The notes under the pieces: model-generated
The model's input: the letters and a program-made list of their open reading frames with translations, nothing else
What the model was told of the DNA's origin: nothing
Database searches by the model: none
Position numbers and translations under genes: made by a program
Shown here: positions 1-6,261 of the stretch, piece after piece
How positions within the stretch are numbered: position 1 is the stretch's first letter
Layout of the letters: every line of letters starts with the position of its first letter
Source of the DNA: Dehalococcoidia bacterium
GTDB lineage: Bacteria; Chloroflexota; Dehalococcoidia; GIF9; AB-539-J10
Assembly: GCA_030606765.1 (NCBI GenBank)
Contig: JAUWFX010000077.1
Location: 1-8,292 of the forward strand
DNA: 8,292 nucleotides
Reading direction: 5' to 3'

Positions 1-31
1 AGAAGCCTGAGAGCAGGCAAGGAGGAAAGAC

Positions 32-1210
32 GTGAAAAAAGTATTTCGTTTTTGCGTAGCTCTATCGTTGTTGCTGGTCCTGGCGCTAGCATCATCAGCG
101 CCGTTAGCGGCATTGCAAGCGTCCATAACTGTCGAAGTTACCAATCCCGCGCCAGGCAGTTACGGCCTATGCGTCGATACATCGACCATGTCAACGATTT
201 GTTCTGATGTTGGTGACGCTGATGTCGTGGCGACCTATGAACTCACAATGGCACTAAATCCTGCCGGCGGCGGAACGGCGACCGACATGAGCGATGAGTC
301 ACCCTATGAAGCGGGCACTGTAGTCGCCATAAAAGCGGAAGCCAACGCGGGATACCGGTTTGTCAACTGGACAGCAGCGCCAGAGGTCGTATTTGCTGAT
401 TCAAATGCTGCGGAGACTACCTTCATCATGCCCGATGAAGCTGTGACCATCACAGCCAGATTCGAGCCGATATCCACCTACACCCTGACCATGGCAGCGG
501 CCCCTGTCCCGGGTGGAGTGGCGACTGATGAGACCGGCGCTGATCCTTACGAAGCAGGTGCTACCGTCGCTATAGAAGCAGAAGCGGCAGCGGGTTACCG
601 GTTCGTGAACTGGACAGCCGCGCCGGACGTCGTATTCGATAATGCGAATGCGGCGGAGACCACTTTCACTATGCCCGATGAAGCTGTGACCATTACCGCC
701 AACTTTGTGGCGGTCTGCCAACTCACCATCTCCAGCACAACCGGTGGCTCGGTGATCGCTCCCGGTGAGGGGAAGTTTACCTATGATGCTGGCCAGCCAG
801 TGAGTCTGGTGGCTGAGCCAGATGATGGCTATAGGTTCGTCGACTGGACTGGCAACGTGGCCACCATCGATGATCTGAATACCGCCTCAACCACCGTCAT
901 CACCGACGGCGACTACTCGATCACCGCCAATTTTGAGGAGGTGCCACCGGTTTCGACAGGCTGCTTCATCGTCACTGCAGCCTACGGAACTCCTACTGCT
1001 GAGCAGATCGACGTGTTGCGAGAGTTCCGAGATGTGGTGCTACTGCAAAGCGCCGCGGGCTCCCGACTTGTCGCCCTTTACTACTGGCTTGGCCCTAGTG
1101 TAGCGGATTTCATGGTAGGGAGTGAGCTCTTGAGGACTCTGGTCAAGGAACTCTTGGTTGACCCTCTTGTTTGGACGGCTGAAGTCACTGGAGCTATGTG
1201 GCGGGGTTAG
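32..1210 (+). CDS. Secreted beta-repeat protein with CFI-box C-terminal domain
   Basis: Predicted exported protein of 392 aa, likely envelope-associated or extracellular; its specific role is unknown. It starts at GTG, chosen because AAGGAGG (19-25) lies 6 nt upstream. A basic start plus a hydrophobic run (about residues 9-27) is a signal peptide, probably cut near residue 30. Three bacterial beta repeats of the InlB-B/Listeria-Bacteroides type follow at about 69-145, 150-226 and 230-302, each with the GYRFV(N/D)W core and an ITA(R/N)F end. After a short linker comes CFIVTAAYGT (311-320), then LREFRD and a LVALYYWLGPSVAD segment, which match the CFI-box domain known at the C-terminus of secreted bacterial and archaeal proteins. 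Repeats 1 and 2 are nearly identical and repeat 3 is closer to the repeats of the next gene. Cysteines at 47, 57, 229 and 311 could form disulfides. The domain calls are firm; the ligand and function are not visible. Confidence 0.88.
   Translation: MKKVFRFCVALSLLLVLALASSAPLAALQASITVEVTNPAPGSYGLCVDTSTMSTICSDVGDADVVATYELTMALNPAGGGTATDMSDESPYEAGTVVAIKAEANAGYRFVNWTAAPEVVFADSNAAETTFIMPDEAVTITARFEPISTYTLTMAAAPVPGGVATDETGADPYEAGATVAIEAEAAAGYRFVNWTAAPDVVFDNANAAETTFTMPDEAVTITANFVAVCQLTISSTTGGSVIAPGEGKFTYDAGQPVSLVAEPDDGYRFVDWTGNVATIDDLNTASTTVITDGDYSITANFEEVPPVSTGCFIVTAAYGTPTAEQIDVLREFRDVVLLQSAAGSRLVALYYWLGPSVADFMVGSELLRTLVKELLVDPLVWTAEVTGAMWRG
236..709 (+). repeat. Tandem in-gene duplication, 243-nt period
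   Basis: The first two beta-repeat modules of the secreted protein are a tandem duplication with an exact offset of 243 nt (81 codons). The longest clear identity is 23 nt at 428-450 and 671-693, covering the MPDEAVTI coding stretch; the GYRFVNWTAAP stretch is also conserved as protein. This shows recent duplication or homogenisation inside the gene and makes module gain or loss by slippage or recombination plausible. Confidence 0.8.
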
Positions 1211-1328
1211 GGAGAGTGTAGAGTGCTGCGCCTTGTATACGGAGAGCCTCTCACTGGACTCGGATGTGCCAGGATGCGAGGTAGGCAATCAGAGCATACC
1301 CGAGCATGACGAGTAGGAATTGCACACC

Positions 1329-1360
1329 TGCCTGTGTTGTTGCACATTGACCTGTTTCGT
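1329..1360 (+). repeat. Degenerate direct repeat, copy 1 (upstream of the RCC1/beta-repeat gene)
   Basis: The core at 1340-1360 matches 2436-2456 at 18 of 21 positions, and all three differences are transitions. Similarity extends upstream (TGCCTGTGT here, TGCTTGTGT in copy 2) with a small length difference. The two copies bracket the gene at 1451-2221 in direct orientation, as expected for an old duplication or the edges of an inserted segment. Confidence 0.45.
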
Positions 1361-1402
1361 GACTGCCAGGCTCTGTAGTATGCCTCGGACATCGCAATCT
1401 AT

Positions 1403-1429
1403 CGGTGACTTCTTCACCGGTGATATAAT
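1403..1429 (+). promoter_or_regulatory. Candidate promoter with overlapping dyad for the gene at 1451
   Basis: A consensus -10 box TATAAT lies at 1424-1429, 21 nt before the GTG start. The hexamer expected 17 nt upstream is poor. Instead that space is filled by a perfect inverted repeat, CGGTGA (1403-1408) and TCACCG (1414-1419) with a 5-nt spacer. A dyad in the -35/spacer region fits a regulator-binding site, either an activator replacing a weak -35 or a repressor. This is inference from position only. Confidence 0.4.
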
Positions 1430-1450
1430 AGTCCTTTGAGAGTTATATAA

Positions 1451-2221
1451 GTGAAAAGAATTGGCAGCTTCTTGACTGCGGCAGCCCTAATTGCTGCGGT
1501 GCTAGGCTGTGCTGCTGCTGCCACTCAGTACAACCTCACCATCTCCAGCACCGCTGGAGGGTCGGTAACCACCCCTGGAGAGGGGACTTCTACCTATGAC
1601 GAGGGAACATTGGTCAGCCTGGTGGCCGAGGCTGAGGAGGGCTACCAGTTTGTCAACTGGTCGGGCGATGTGGGCACCATGGGCAATGTTGATGATGCCA
1701 CAACTACCATCACGATGAACGATGACTACTCCATAACCGCCAACTTTGTGGCGGTGGTATATATCCTTACTGTGTCCAGCACCGCCGGAGGGTCGGTAAC
1801 CACCCCGGGAGTGGAGACTTCTACCTATGACGAGGGAACAGTGGTCAACCTGGTGGCGAATCCACGTCCTGGCTACCGCTTTGTCAGCTGGACTGGTGAC
1901 GTGGGCACGATTGCCAACGTCAATGCGGCGTCAACTACCATCACCATGGATGCCCACTACTCTGTCAGCGCCAACTTTGCTCAAATCACCCCCATGGTTG
2001 CCGCAGGCTGGTATCACACGGTGGGGCTTAAGTCCGACGGCACCGTGGTCGCCGTGGGACGGAACGACTACGGGCAGTGCAATGTCGGCGGCTGGACGGA
2101 CATCACCCAGGTCGCTGCAGGCTCTATTCACACAGTGGGGCTTAAGGGCGACGGCACCGTGGTCTCTGTGGGGTGCAACGGCGGCGGGCAGTGCAATGTC
2201 GGCGGCTGGGATCTGAATTGA
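1451..2221 (+). CDS. Putative lipoprotein with beta repeats and RCC1-like repeats
   Basis: Predicted 256-aa exported protein. It starts at GTG, with a weak GAGAG Shine-Dalgarno (1438-1442) 8 nt upstream. Residues 6-19 are hydrophobic and end in VLGC (Cys20), an acceptable lipobox, so it is probably lipid-anchored outside the cell membrane. Two beta repeats of the InlB-B type lie at about 27-100 and 103-176 (GYQFVNW, GYRFVSW cores). Two 38-residue units of the RCC1/beta-propeller kind follow from 183 and 221 (VAAG..HTVGLK.DGTVV.VG...GQCNVGGW). A propeller would need more units, so two units cannot close a ring. The protein stops with DLN right after the Trp that ends the second unit. This could be a natural end or a truncation by loss of repeats. 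The beta repeats resemble repeat 3 of the upstream gene, which suggests that the two share ancestry. The function is unknown; adhesion or surface binding is a guess. Confidence 0.8.
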   Translation: MKRIGSFLTAAALIAAVLGCAAAATQYNLTISSTAGGSVTTPGEGTSTYDEGTLVSLVAEAEEGYQFVNWSGDVGTMGNVDDATTTITMNDDYSITANFVAVVYILTVSSTAGGSVTTPGVETSTYDEGTVVNLVANPRPGYRFVSWTGDVGTIANVNAASTTITMDAHYSVSANFAQITPMVAAGWYHTVGLKSDGTVVAVGRNDYGQCNVGGWTDITQVAAGSIHTVGLKGDGTVVSVGCNGGGQCNVGGWDLN

Positions 2222-2256
2222 ACCTTCCCCATACCTCCGTCCATAAGGGCGAAGGT
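2222..2256 (+). terminator. Possible terminator hairpin after the RCC1/beta-repeat gene
   Basis: ACCTTC (2222-2227), directly after the stop codon, pairs with GAAGGT (2251-2256). After one C/C mismatch, two more C-G pairs extend the stem, leaving a loop of about 17 nt. The following sequence (TTATATT from 2261) is only weakly T-rich, so this is a weak rho-independent terminator or just an mRNA-end hairpin. Confidence 0.3.
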
Positions 2257-2267
2257 ACGGTTATATT

Positions 2268-2360
2268 GTCATTGCGAGCCCCCACAAGGAAAATGGGGTC
2301 AACTCTATTTTTTCTCTGCGCCCCGTCATTGCGAGATTAAGGAAATCAGCCGAAGCAATC
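2268..2360 (+). repeat. CATTGCGAG-type dispersed repeat, two copies
   Basis: GTCATTGCGAG occurs at 2268-2278 and again at 2325-2335. The second copy is followed by CCGAAGCAATC (2350-2360), giving the ATTGC...GCAAT inverted pairing typical of the short CATTGCGAG...GAAGCAATC repeats scattered in many bacterial genomes, including Chloroflexota and Deltaproteobacteria. The first copy lacks its partner half and runs straight into the 104-bp inverted-repeat element, as if that element had landed in or recombined with such a repeat. Confidence 0.55.
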
Positions 2361-2399
2361 CCGGCGGGTAGAGCGTAGGAAGAAAAATAGAGTTGACCC
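2296..2399. mobile_element. Small MITE-like element with perfect 17-bp inverted ends
   Basis: GGGTCAACTCTATTTTT at 2296-2312 is the exact reverse complement of 2383-2399, enclosing 70 bp that hold a CATTGCGAG repeat. The total length is 104 bp with no coding capacity. A perfect 17-bp match at that spacing is not expected by chance. The GGGGTCAA... edges resemble the ends of sequences near IS200/REP-associated (Y1) transposases; that link is from memory and uncertain. No target-site duplication is evident. It could instead act as a long transcript hairpin. Confidence 0.55.
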
Positions 2400-2420
2400 T
2401 GTAGTACTCACCACAAAGTA

Positions 2421-2456
2421 TGCTTGTGTGTGAAATTGCACATTAACTTGTTTTGT
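2421..2456 (+). repeat. Degenerate direct repeat, copy 2 (downstream of the RCC1/beta-repeat gene)
   Basis: Partner of the repeat at 1329-1360; its core at 2436-2456 matches at 18 of 21 positions. It lies between the inverted-repeat element and the 3' end of the minus-strand small gene. Confidence 0.45.
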
Positions 2457-2464
2457 TCAGTAAG

Positions 2465-2584
2465 TCACAGTCCCTCGTATTGTTCAACTCGGGCAACAAT
2501 CTCCTGAAATGTTGCCTGGTTACACGCTAGAATGAAACGTTCAGAGTAATTGCGATTCAGTCCTACGTATTGCCCCCATTCAGT
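2465..2584 (-). pseudogene. Likely continuation of the small minus-strand gene in the +1 frame
   Basis: Directly past the TGA stop of the small gene at 2580, the +1 frame is open from a TAG upstream of that stop through about 40 codons to a TGA at 2465-2467. The peptide (TEWGQYVGLNRNYSERF..., ending IVARVEQYEGL) has a natural composition, contains no ATG and begins in the last codons of the upstream frame. The simplest reading is that both pieces were one protein of about 157 residues, separated by a single extra base around GAG AAC TGA. A sequencing indel, a genuine disabling mutation or programmed +1 frameshifting would all look the same here. Confidence 0.45.
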
Positions 2585-2936
2585 TCTCGGGAGCTAGCAG
2601 AATGCGATAGAGTTTCGGAGGGCCATCGGGATGCTCGGGCCACAGTCGGTCGATTGCCTCTTGGAACTCCTGGTCGGCATTTCTCCCCTCCAATTGAGGA
2701 TGGAGGCTATATATTCGATCTCTTAGATATTCTCCTGTGAAGCCGCGTATGTATTCGCTCCATTCGCCTCCGCATCTGGGACACGAAGGATGAAGCATCA
2801 TCGCGTCTGGCAGGTCGTGCTGGGCAATTATCTCCCCCTTTATCCTCTCCATATCTATAGCGAAAGACCACCTGCACTCTGGCTCGACCGCCTCAAGGTG
2901 AGCTCTAAGAACTTCGTCAAATTCGTTGTTGCCCAT
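2580..2936 (-). CDS. Hypothetical protein with HPSCPRCGG motif, possibly frameshifted at its end
   Basis: An unrecognised protein of 118 aa from the chosen start. A Met two codons earlier is possible, but it would directly abut AGGAG, whereas AGGAG lies 6 nt before the ATG ending at 2936, so that start is preferred. It is acidic and soluble with no signal or membrane segment. It contains HPSCPRCGGEW (about residues 49-59), one CxxC pair that could hold half of a zinc knuckle; no second CxxC is visible, so metal binding would need other ligands or a partner. The frame ends at LLAPEN, but the +1 frame continues convincingly to 2465, suggesting an interrupted gene. No clear promoter is seen upstream. 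It is convergent with the gene at 1451 and lies downstream of the ATPase gene on the same strand, about 200 bp away. Confidence 0.6.
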   Translation of the reverse strand: MGNNEFDEVLRAHLEAVEPECRWSFAIDMERIKGEIIAQHDLPDAMMLHPSCPRCGGEWSEYIRGFTGEYLRDRIYSLHPQLEGRNADQEFQEAIDRLWPEHPDGPPKLYRILLAPEN

Positions 2937-3136
2937 CCACATCTCCTTTCGTTAAAAAATGCAACAAGGCTGATTTAGCAATCTGCTATTTTGTGAAAAT
3001 ATTCTTCCGCTTACTGTATACGGTGCCATCAGCTAGAAGGAGTCCAGTTTTACTTGATTGTGCCGTCACTGCTAATCCAGTGTAAGGAAATAAATGTAAT
3101 TAAGTATAAGACAGTGCGGACGCGTGAATCAATCGA

Positions 3137-5929
3137 TCATTCTTGTAATCTCGTTTTAGGAACTCTTCTTCTTGAGCGTTTAGAAGCTTTGATAATTTCA
3201 TGAGCTAGTAGGAATAAAGCGACTGCAGCGAGAACACTTACCCAATCGCTGATGGTCAAGGGAGCAAATCCTAAAAACCTATTGATGGAAGGAGTGTATA
3301 TTACTGTCATGGTGAATCCAATTGAGATCACAATTGACCATAGTATCTTATTGTTACTCCAAAAATTACTATTGAAAAATGAATCATAGGTGTACCTTCT
3401 AGATAATATGTTGGTAAACTGACAGAAGACAATAGTAGCGTAACTTAAGGTAGTAGCCCTTGAGTACAGATCGTGTGTCATTGTAAGTTCAGCACCCGTG
3501 CGCCCCATAAACACCACGAAATTTACAAAAGCAAGAGCTCCCATAAGAAATCCCAGGAAGAGGATATCAGACAATGTGTACCTGTTTAGGATGTGTTCTT
3601 GCTGTCTTCGGGGTGGAGAGGTCATTAGATCCTTTGAACACGGATCAAAGGTAAGAGCGGTAAGCGGTAAAATCTCTGCCAGCAGGTCGATTGCCAGTAT
3701 CTGAATAACCAGGATTGGGATTGGCCAGCCAAACAAGGCTACCCCGGCCAGTCCCAGAAGAACGATAGACAGTTCCCCAACGTTGCTAGTCAGAGATGCG
3801 ATTATTGTTTTCTTTAGATTTTCGTAAATTGTTCTGCCTTCTCGTATTGCATATACAAGTGTTGAGAAGCGGTCATCCAGCAGTACAAGTCCAGAAGCTT
3901 CCTTGGCGACGTCAGTACCAATACTCCCCATGGCAACGCCAATGTGGGCACTTTTTAGAGCCGGGGCATCATTGACCCCATCTCCTGTAACTGCAACCAC
4001 CTCCCCTTTGCTTTTTAACGCTTTTACAATTCGCAGTTTATCCTCTGGGGAAACTCGGGAGAAAATAAGAGACTGATGATCTTCCATAATTTGTGTGAGT
4101 TTTTCGTTCTTGGTTTCAGACAACTCTTCTCCGGTAATTACAACTGCCTCTTTGTTTTCGGGGGAGAGATCAATTTGTTTTCCTACTGCTTGTGCTGTGA
4201 TGGCATGGTCGCCGGTCATTATAAAGGTTTTAATATGGGCTTCATGCGCATTTTCTATTGCCTCTTTAACACCTTCCTTTGCAGGGTCATTCATTGCCAT
4301 CAACCCTAAAAATATTATGTTTTTCTCCGCATCATCCATTTCGTAATCATGTTTATCATCTTTTAATTCCCTGTATCCGAATGCCAGGACACGCATCGCC
4401 TTCTTGGAGTAATCGACGTTTAGCGTGTTCAGCATTTCAGCATTCTTCTTTGTGAGCTTGGCCGCTTTACCTCGTTTGTAGATGTATTTGCTCACTTCGA
4501 GAACAGAATCGATTGCTCCTTTCATGCAGAGGACTTTCTTACTACCAAACTGTCGAATAGAACTCATCCTTTTACGCTCAGAATCGAAGGGGAACTCCTT
4601 GAGCTCCGGATTTTCCTCGTCCTCTTTGGGAGAGCGTGTCCCTAGCTTAGTTGATACAGTGATAAGGGCAGCCTCGGTTGGATCACCAATGGGATACCAG
4701 CCTGGGTGATCATTATCAGGTTCATGAATTTCTGCATTAGATGCCATGGTGGCGGTATCAAGCATGATTTCTATTCTCTCGATCTCCCGCTCTGTCAGTT
4801 TCTCACCTTTTGAATCTAGTATGTCTCCCTCTGGCTCGTAGCCAACCCCCGAGACTTCATATTGATGGCCATCAAACCAAATGTATTTTACAGTCATTTC
4901 ATTTTTGGTAAGCGTACCCGTTTTATCTGTACAAATAACATTAGTTGATCCCAGGGTCTCTACAGACGATAATTTCTTAATAACGGCATTTTTCTTGGCC
5001 AAACGGGCTACACCATTCGATAGTGCTAAGGTTATTTGCATTGGAAGCGCCTGGGGAACAACAGCAACTGCAATGCCAAGGGCGTAGATGAGCGCTATAT
5101 TAATACCCAACCCCTGCCATATGGTAACTCCGAACAGTATAAGCGCGATCATTATGGCAAAAACAGTGATTCTGTTGGCAATAGACTGCATTTCCAGTTG
5201 CAGGGGAGATTTCGACTTCTTTTCTTCCTGTGTCAGACCCGCGATTCTCCCCAGTTCTGTATTCATCCCTGTAGCGACGATGACCCCTTCTGCATTCCCT
5301 GTAGCCACGGTCGTACCGAGGAATGCCATATTGTCACGGTCTGCCAGAGATGATTTCTTCTTTATCGTGTTACTGTGTTTTCCCTGGGGCATTGACTCTC
5401 CTGTCAGGGAGAAATCATTGGTTCTCAGATCAAATGATTCAATTATGCGAACGTCGGCGGGAACTTTATCACCTTCCTCAAGGTATAAAATATCTCCGGG
5501 TACCAGTTCTAACTGTGGCAGTTCAGTCAACTCGCCGTCTCTATATACTTTGGCGGGAGATTGGACCAGCTTCTTAAGGGAATCCATGATGCGTTCTGCC
5601 TTATGTTCCTGGAAATAACCGATAAACGCGTTTATCAGTACAATTATGAACATAATGGAACCACCGCGAAAACTGCCAATGGCAAAGGAAATTACTCCTG
5701 CGATGATGAGAATAATTACAAGCACATTTTTAAATTGCAGCAAGAACTGTAACCACTTAGGTGTTTTTGCCAGAGTGATGAGCTGATTTTCACCATATTG
5801 AGTGAGCCGTTTTTGAACGTCCGGGTTCGAAAGACCCTTTTCACTCGTTTTAAGAGCTTCGAAGCAGTCTTTGACTGTTTTTAGATAGAAATCACCAGTT
5901 TCTGGCATCGCAGCGTTTTCCCTTGACAT
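3137..5929 (-). CDS. P2-like cation-transporting P-type ATPase
   Basis: Membrane pump of 930 aa that hydrolyses ATP to move cations. It has a cation-ATPase N-domain (about 12-65), TM1-2 (about 66-106), the actuator loop with TGES (176-179), TM3-4 (about 253-300), the phosphorylation motif DKTGTLT (Asp335), a nucleotide domain with GDPTEA (415-420) and KGA (470-472), the hinge MTGDH (571-575) and TGDGVNDAP (648-656). Six C-terminal helices (about 707-912) follow, giving ten in all. All catalytic residues are present. The ion site departs from SERCA: PEGLP in TM4 is PQALP (292-296), and N796/T799/D800 of TM6 correspond to Asp748, Ala751 and Glu752, while the SNVGE of TM5 is kept (715-719). The ion is therefore uncertain, with Ca2+, Na+, H+ or another all possible. 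The annotated ATG has no Shine-Dalgarno. Met8 (ATG ending at 5908) has AGGGA about 10 nt upstream and a TATAAT close to the first ATG, so translation may begin there. Monocistronic as seen. Confidence 0.93.
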   Translation of the reverse strand: MSRENAAMPETGDFYLKTVKDCFEALKTSEKGLSNPDVQKRLTQYGENQLITLAKTPKWLQFLLQFKNVLVIILIIAGVISFAIGSFRGGSIMFIIVLINAFIGYFQEHKAERIMDSLKKLVQSPAKVYRDGELTELPQLELVPGDILYLEEGDKVPADVRIIESFDLRTNDFSLTGESMPQGKHSNTIKKKSSLADRDNMAFLGTTVATGNAEGVIVATGMNTELGRIAGLTQEEKKSKSPLQLEMQSIANRITVFAIMIALILFGVTIWQGLGINIALIYALGIAVAVVPQALPMQITLALSNGVARLAKKNAVIKKLSSVETLGSTNVICTDKTGTLTKNEMTVKYIWFDGHQYEVSGVGYEPEGDILDSKGEKLTEREIERIEIMLDTATMASNAEIHEPDNDHPGWYPIGDPTEAALITVSTKLGTRSPKEDEENPELKEFPFDSERKRMSSIRQFGSKKVLCMKGAIDSVLEVSKYIYKRGKAAKLTKKNAEMLNTLNVDYSKKAMRVLAFGYRELKDDKHDYEMDDAEKNIIFLGLMAMNDPAKEGVKEAIENAHEAHIKTFIMTGDHAITAQAVGKQIDLSPENKEAVVITGEELSETKNEKLTQIMEDHQSLIFSRVSPEDKLRIVKALKSKGEVVAVTGDGVNDAPALKSAHIGVAMGSIGTDVAKEASGLVLLDDRFSTLVYAIREGRTIYENLKKTIIASLTSNVGELSIVLLGLAGVALFGWPIPILVIQILAIDLLAEILPLTALTFDPCSKDLMTSPPRRQQEHILNRYTLSDILFLGFLMGALAFVNFVVFMGRTGAELTMTHDLYSRATTLSYATIVFCQFTNILSRRYTYDSFFNSNFWSNNKILWSIVISIGFTMTVIYTPSINRFLGFAPLTISDWVSVLAAVALFLLAHEIIKASKRSRRRVPKTRLQE

Positions 5930-5932
5930 TAC

Positions 5933-5938
5933 ATTATA
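5933..5938 (-). promoter_or_regulatory. -10 element of the P-type ATPase gene
   Basis: TATAAT on the minus strand lies only 3 nt before the first ATG of the ATPase frame. Transcription from it would begin at or just after that ATG, which favours Met8 as the real start with a short leader carrying AGGGA. No good -35 hexamer is seen at the usual distance. Confidence 0.35.
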
Positions 5939-6080
5939 TATCGTACAAACAGTAATTGGTTTATATTAAGAGTCTCTATTCTGAGTTCACACTATAAATA
6001 AAACCTCGTTCAGAAAATCCTTCGGCGATGACGACTGACACTGCTGGGACAGCGACCGAAATGAACGTTACCTGCCCCTG

Positions 6081-6194
6081 ATAGCCAGCCGTATTCCTGC
6101 CGAATAGAGCCCTGCAGGCGGCGATACAAAACCGATCCTAGTCGGTGGATACATAGGTCATATCATTGCCCCATACCTCAGTGGTGCAGTACAT
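6081..6194 (-). pseudogene. Remnant of IS3-family transposase (integrase core start)
   Basis: Read on the minus strand, this stretch gives TEVWGNDMTYVSTD, then a TAG stop (6138-6140), then DRFCIAACRALFGRNTAGY. It aligns with the start of the rve/DDE catalytic domain of IS3-type OrfB transposases, where W..D.TY(I/V) holds the first catalytic Asp and is followed by GF.Y(L/I)AA..DLFSR..VG(W/Y). The stop codon, the loss of the second Asp of that segment (Arg in ALFGR) and the absence of the rest of the gene mark it as a decayed fragment. No inverted ends could be assigned. It lies between the divergent ATPase and iron-sulfur genes, so the fragment now forms part of their shared upstream region. 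Confidence 0.6.
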
Positions 6195-6202
6195 TTTTTC
6201 TC

Positions 6203-6242
6203 AGGCAAGAGTATAATTTCAAGATAAAATTCACTCTTGTCT
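6203..6242 (+). promoter_or_regulatory. Candidate promoter with hairpin/operator for the iron-sulfur gene
   Basis: A consensus -10 TATAAT (6212-6217) sits 44 nt before the start codon; the -35 region (around 6189-6194) is weak. A 10-bp inverted repeat, AGGCAAGAGT (6203-6212) with ACTCTTGTCT (6233-6242), has one G-T pair and brackets the -10 and the likely transcription start. The position fits a repressor operator; because it straddles the start, only its right arm would be in the mRNA. The ribosome binding site AGGAG (6251-6255) follows, 6 nt from the ATG. Confidence 0.45.
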
Positions 6243-6261
6243 AAGGTGAGAGGAGATTGCT

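Larger units (their letters stand above)
1251..1442 (-). other. Open frame without clear start; possible decayed membrane-protein end
   Basis: On the minus strand one frame stays open for 63 codons, from just after a TAA (1443-1445) to a TGA at 1251-1253. It reads like protein: an acidic/polar part with a CPRH group, then a hydrophobic segment (VQFLLVMLGYALIAYLASW) able to span a membrane, and a short HIRVQ tail. There is no ATG before the hydrophobic segment and no convincing ribosome binding site; a TTG at codon 16 is the only early alternative. It overlaps the promoter region of the gene at 1451. It may be the remnant of a small membrane protein or chance. No family is recognised. Confidence 0.2.

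Noticed and set aside
1207..1392. 61-codon minus-strand frame starting MSEAYYRAW
   Set aside because: No ribosome binding site and a low-quality Arg/Ser/Pro-rich tail; another frame of the same strand looks more protein-like, and neither is convincing.
1827..2216. 129-codon frame overlapping the RCC1/beta-repeat gene on the same strand
   Set aside because: Shadow of a GC-rich repetitive gene; its Trp/Ser/Thr-rich product has no domain, and the other frame has clear beta and RCC1 repeats.
2960..2995. TAGCA-ATC-TGCTA hairpin followed by TTTTG
   Set aside because: Only 5 bp of stem and a short T run, upstream rather than downstream of the minus-strand gene; not supportable as a terminator or operator.
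5088..5618. 176-codon plus-strand frame opposite the ATPase
   Set aside because: Antisense shadow; the minus strand encodes conserved ATPase domains throughout and the plus product has no recognisable motif or ribosome binding site.
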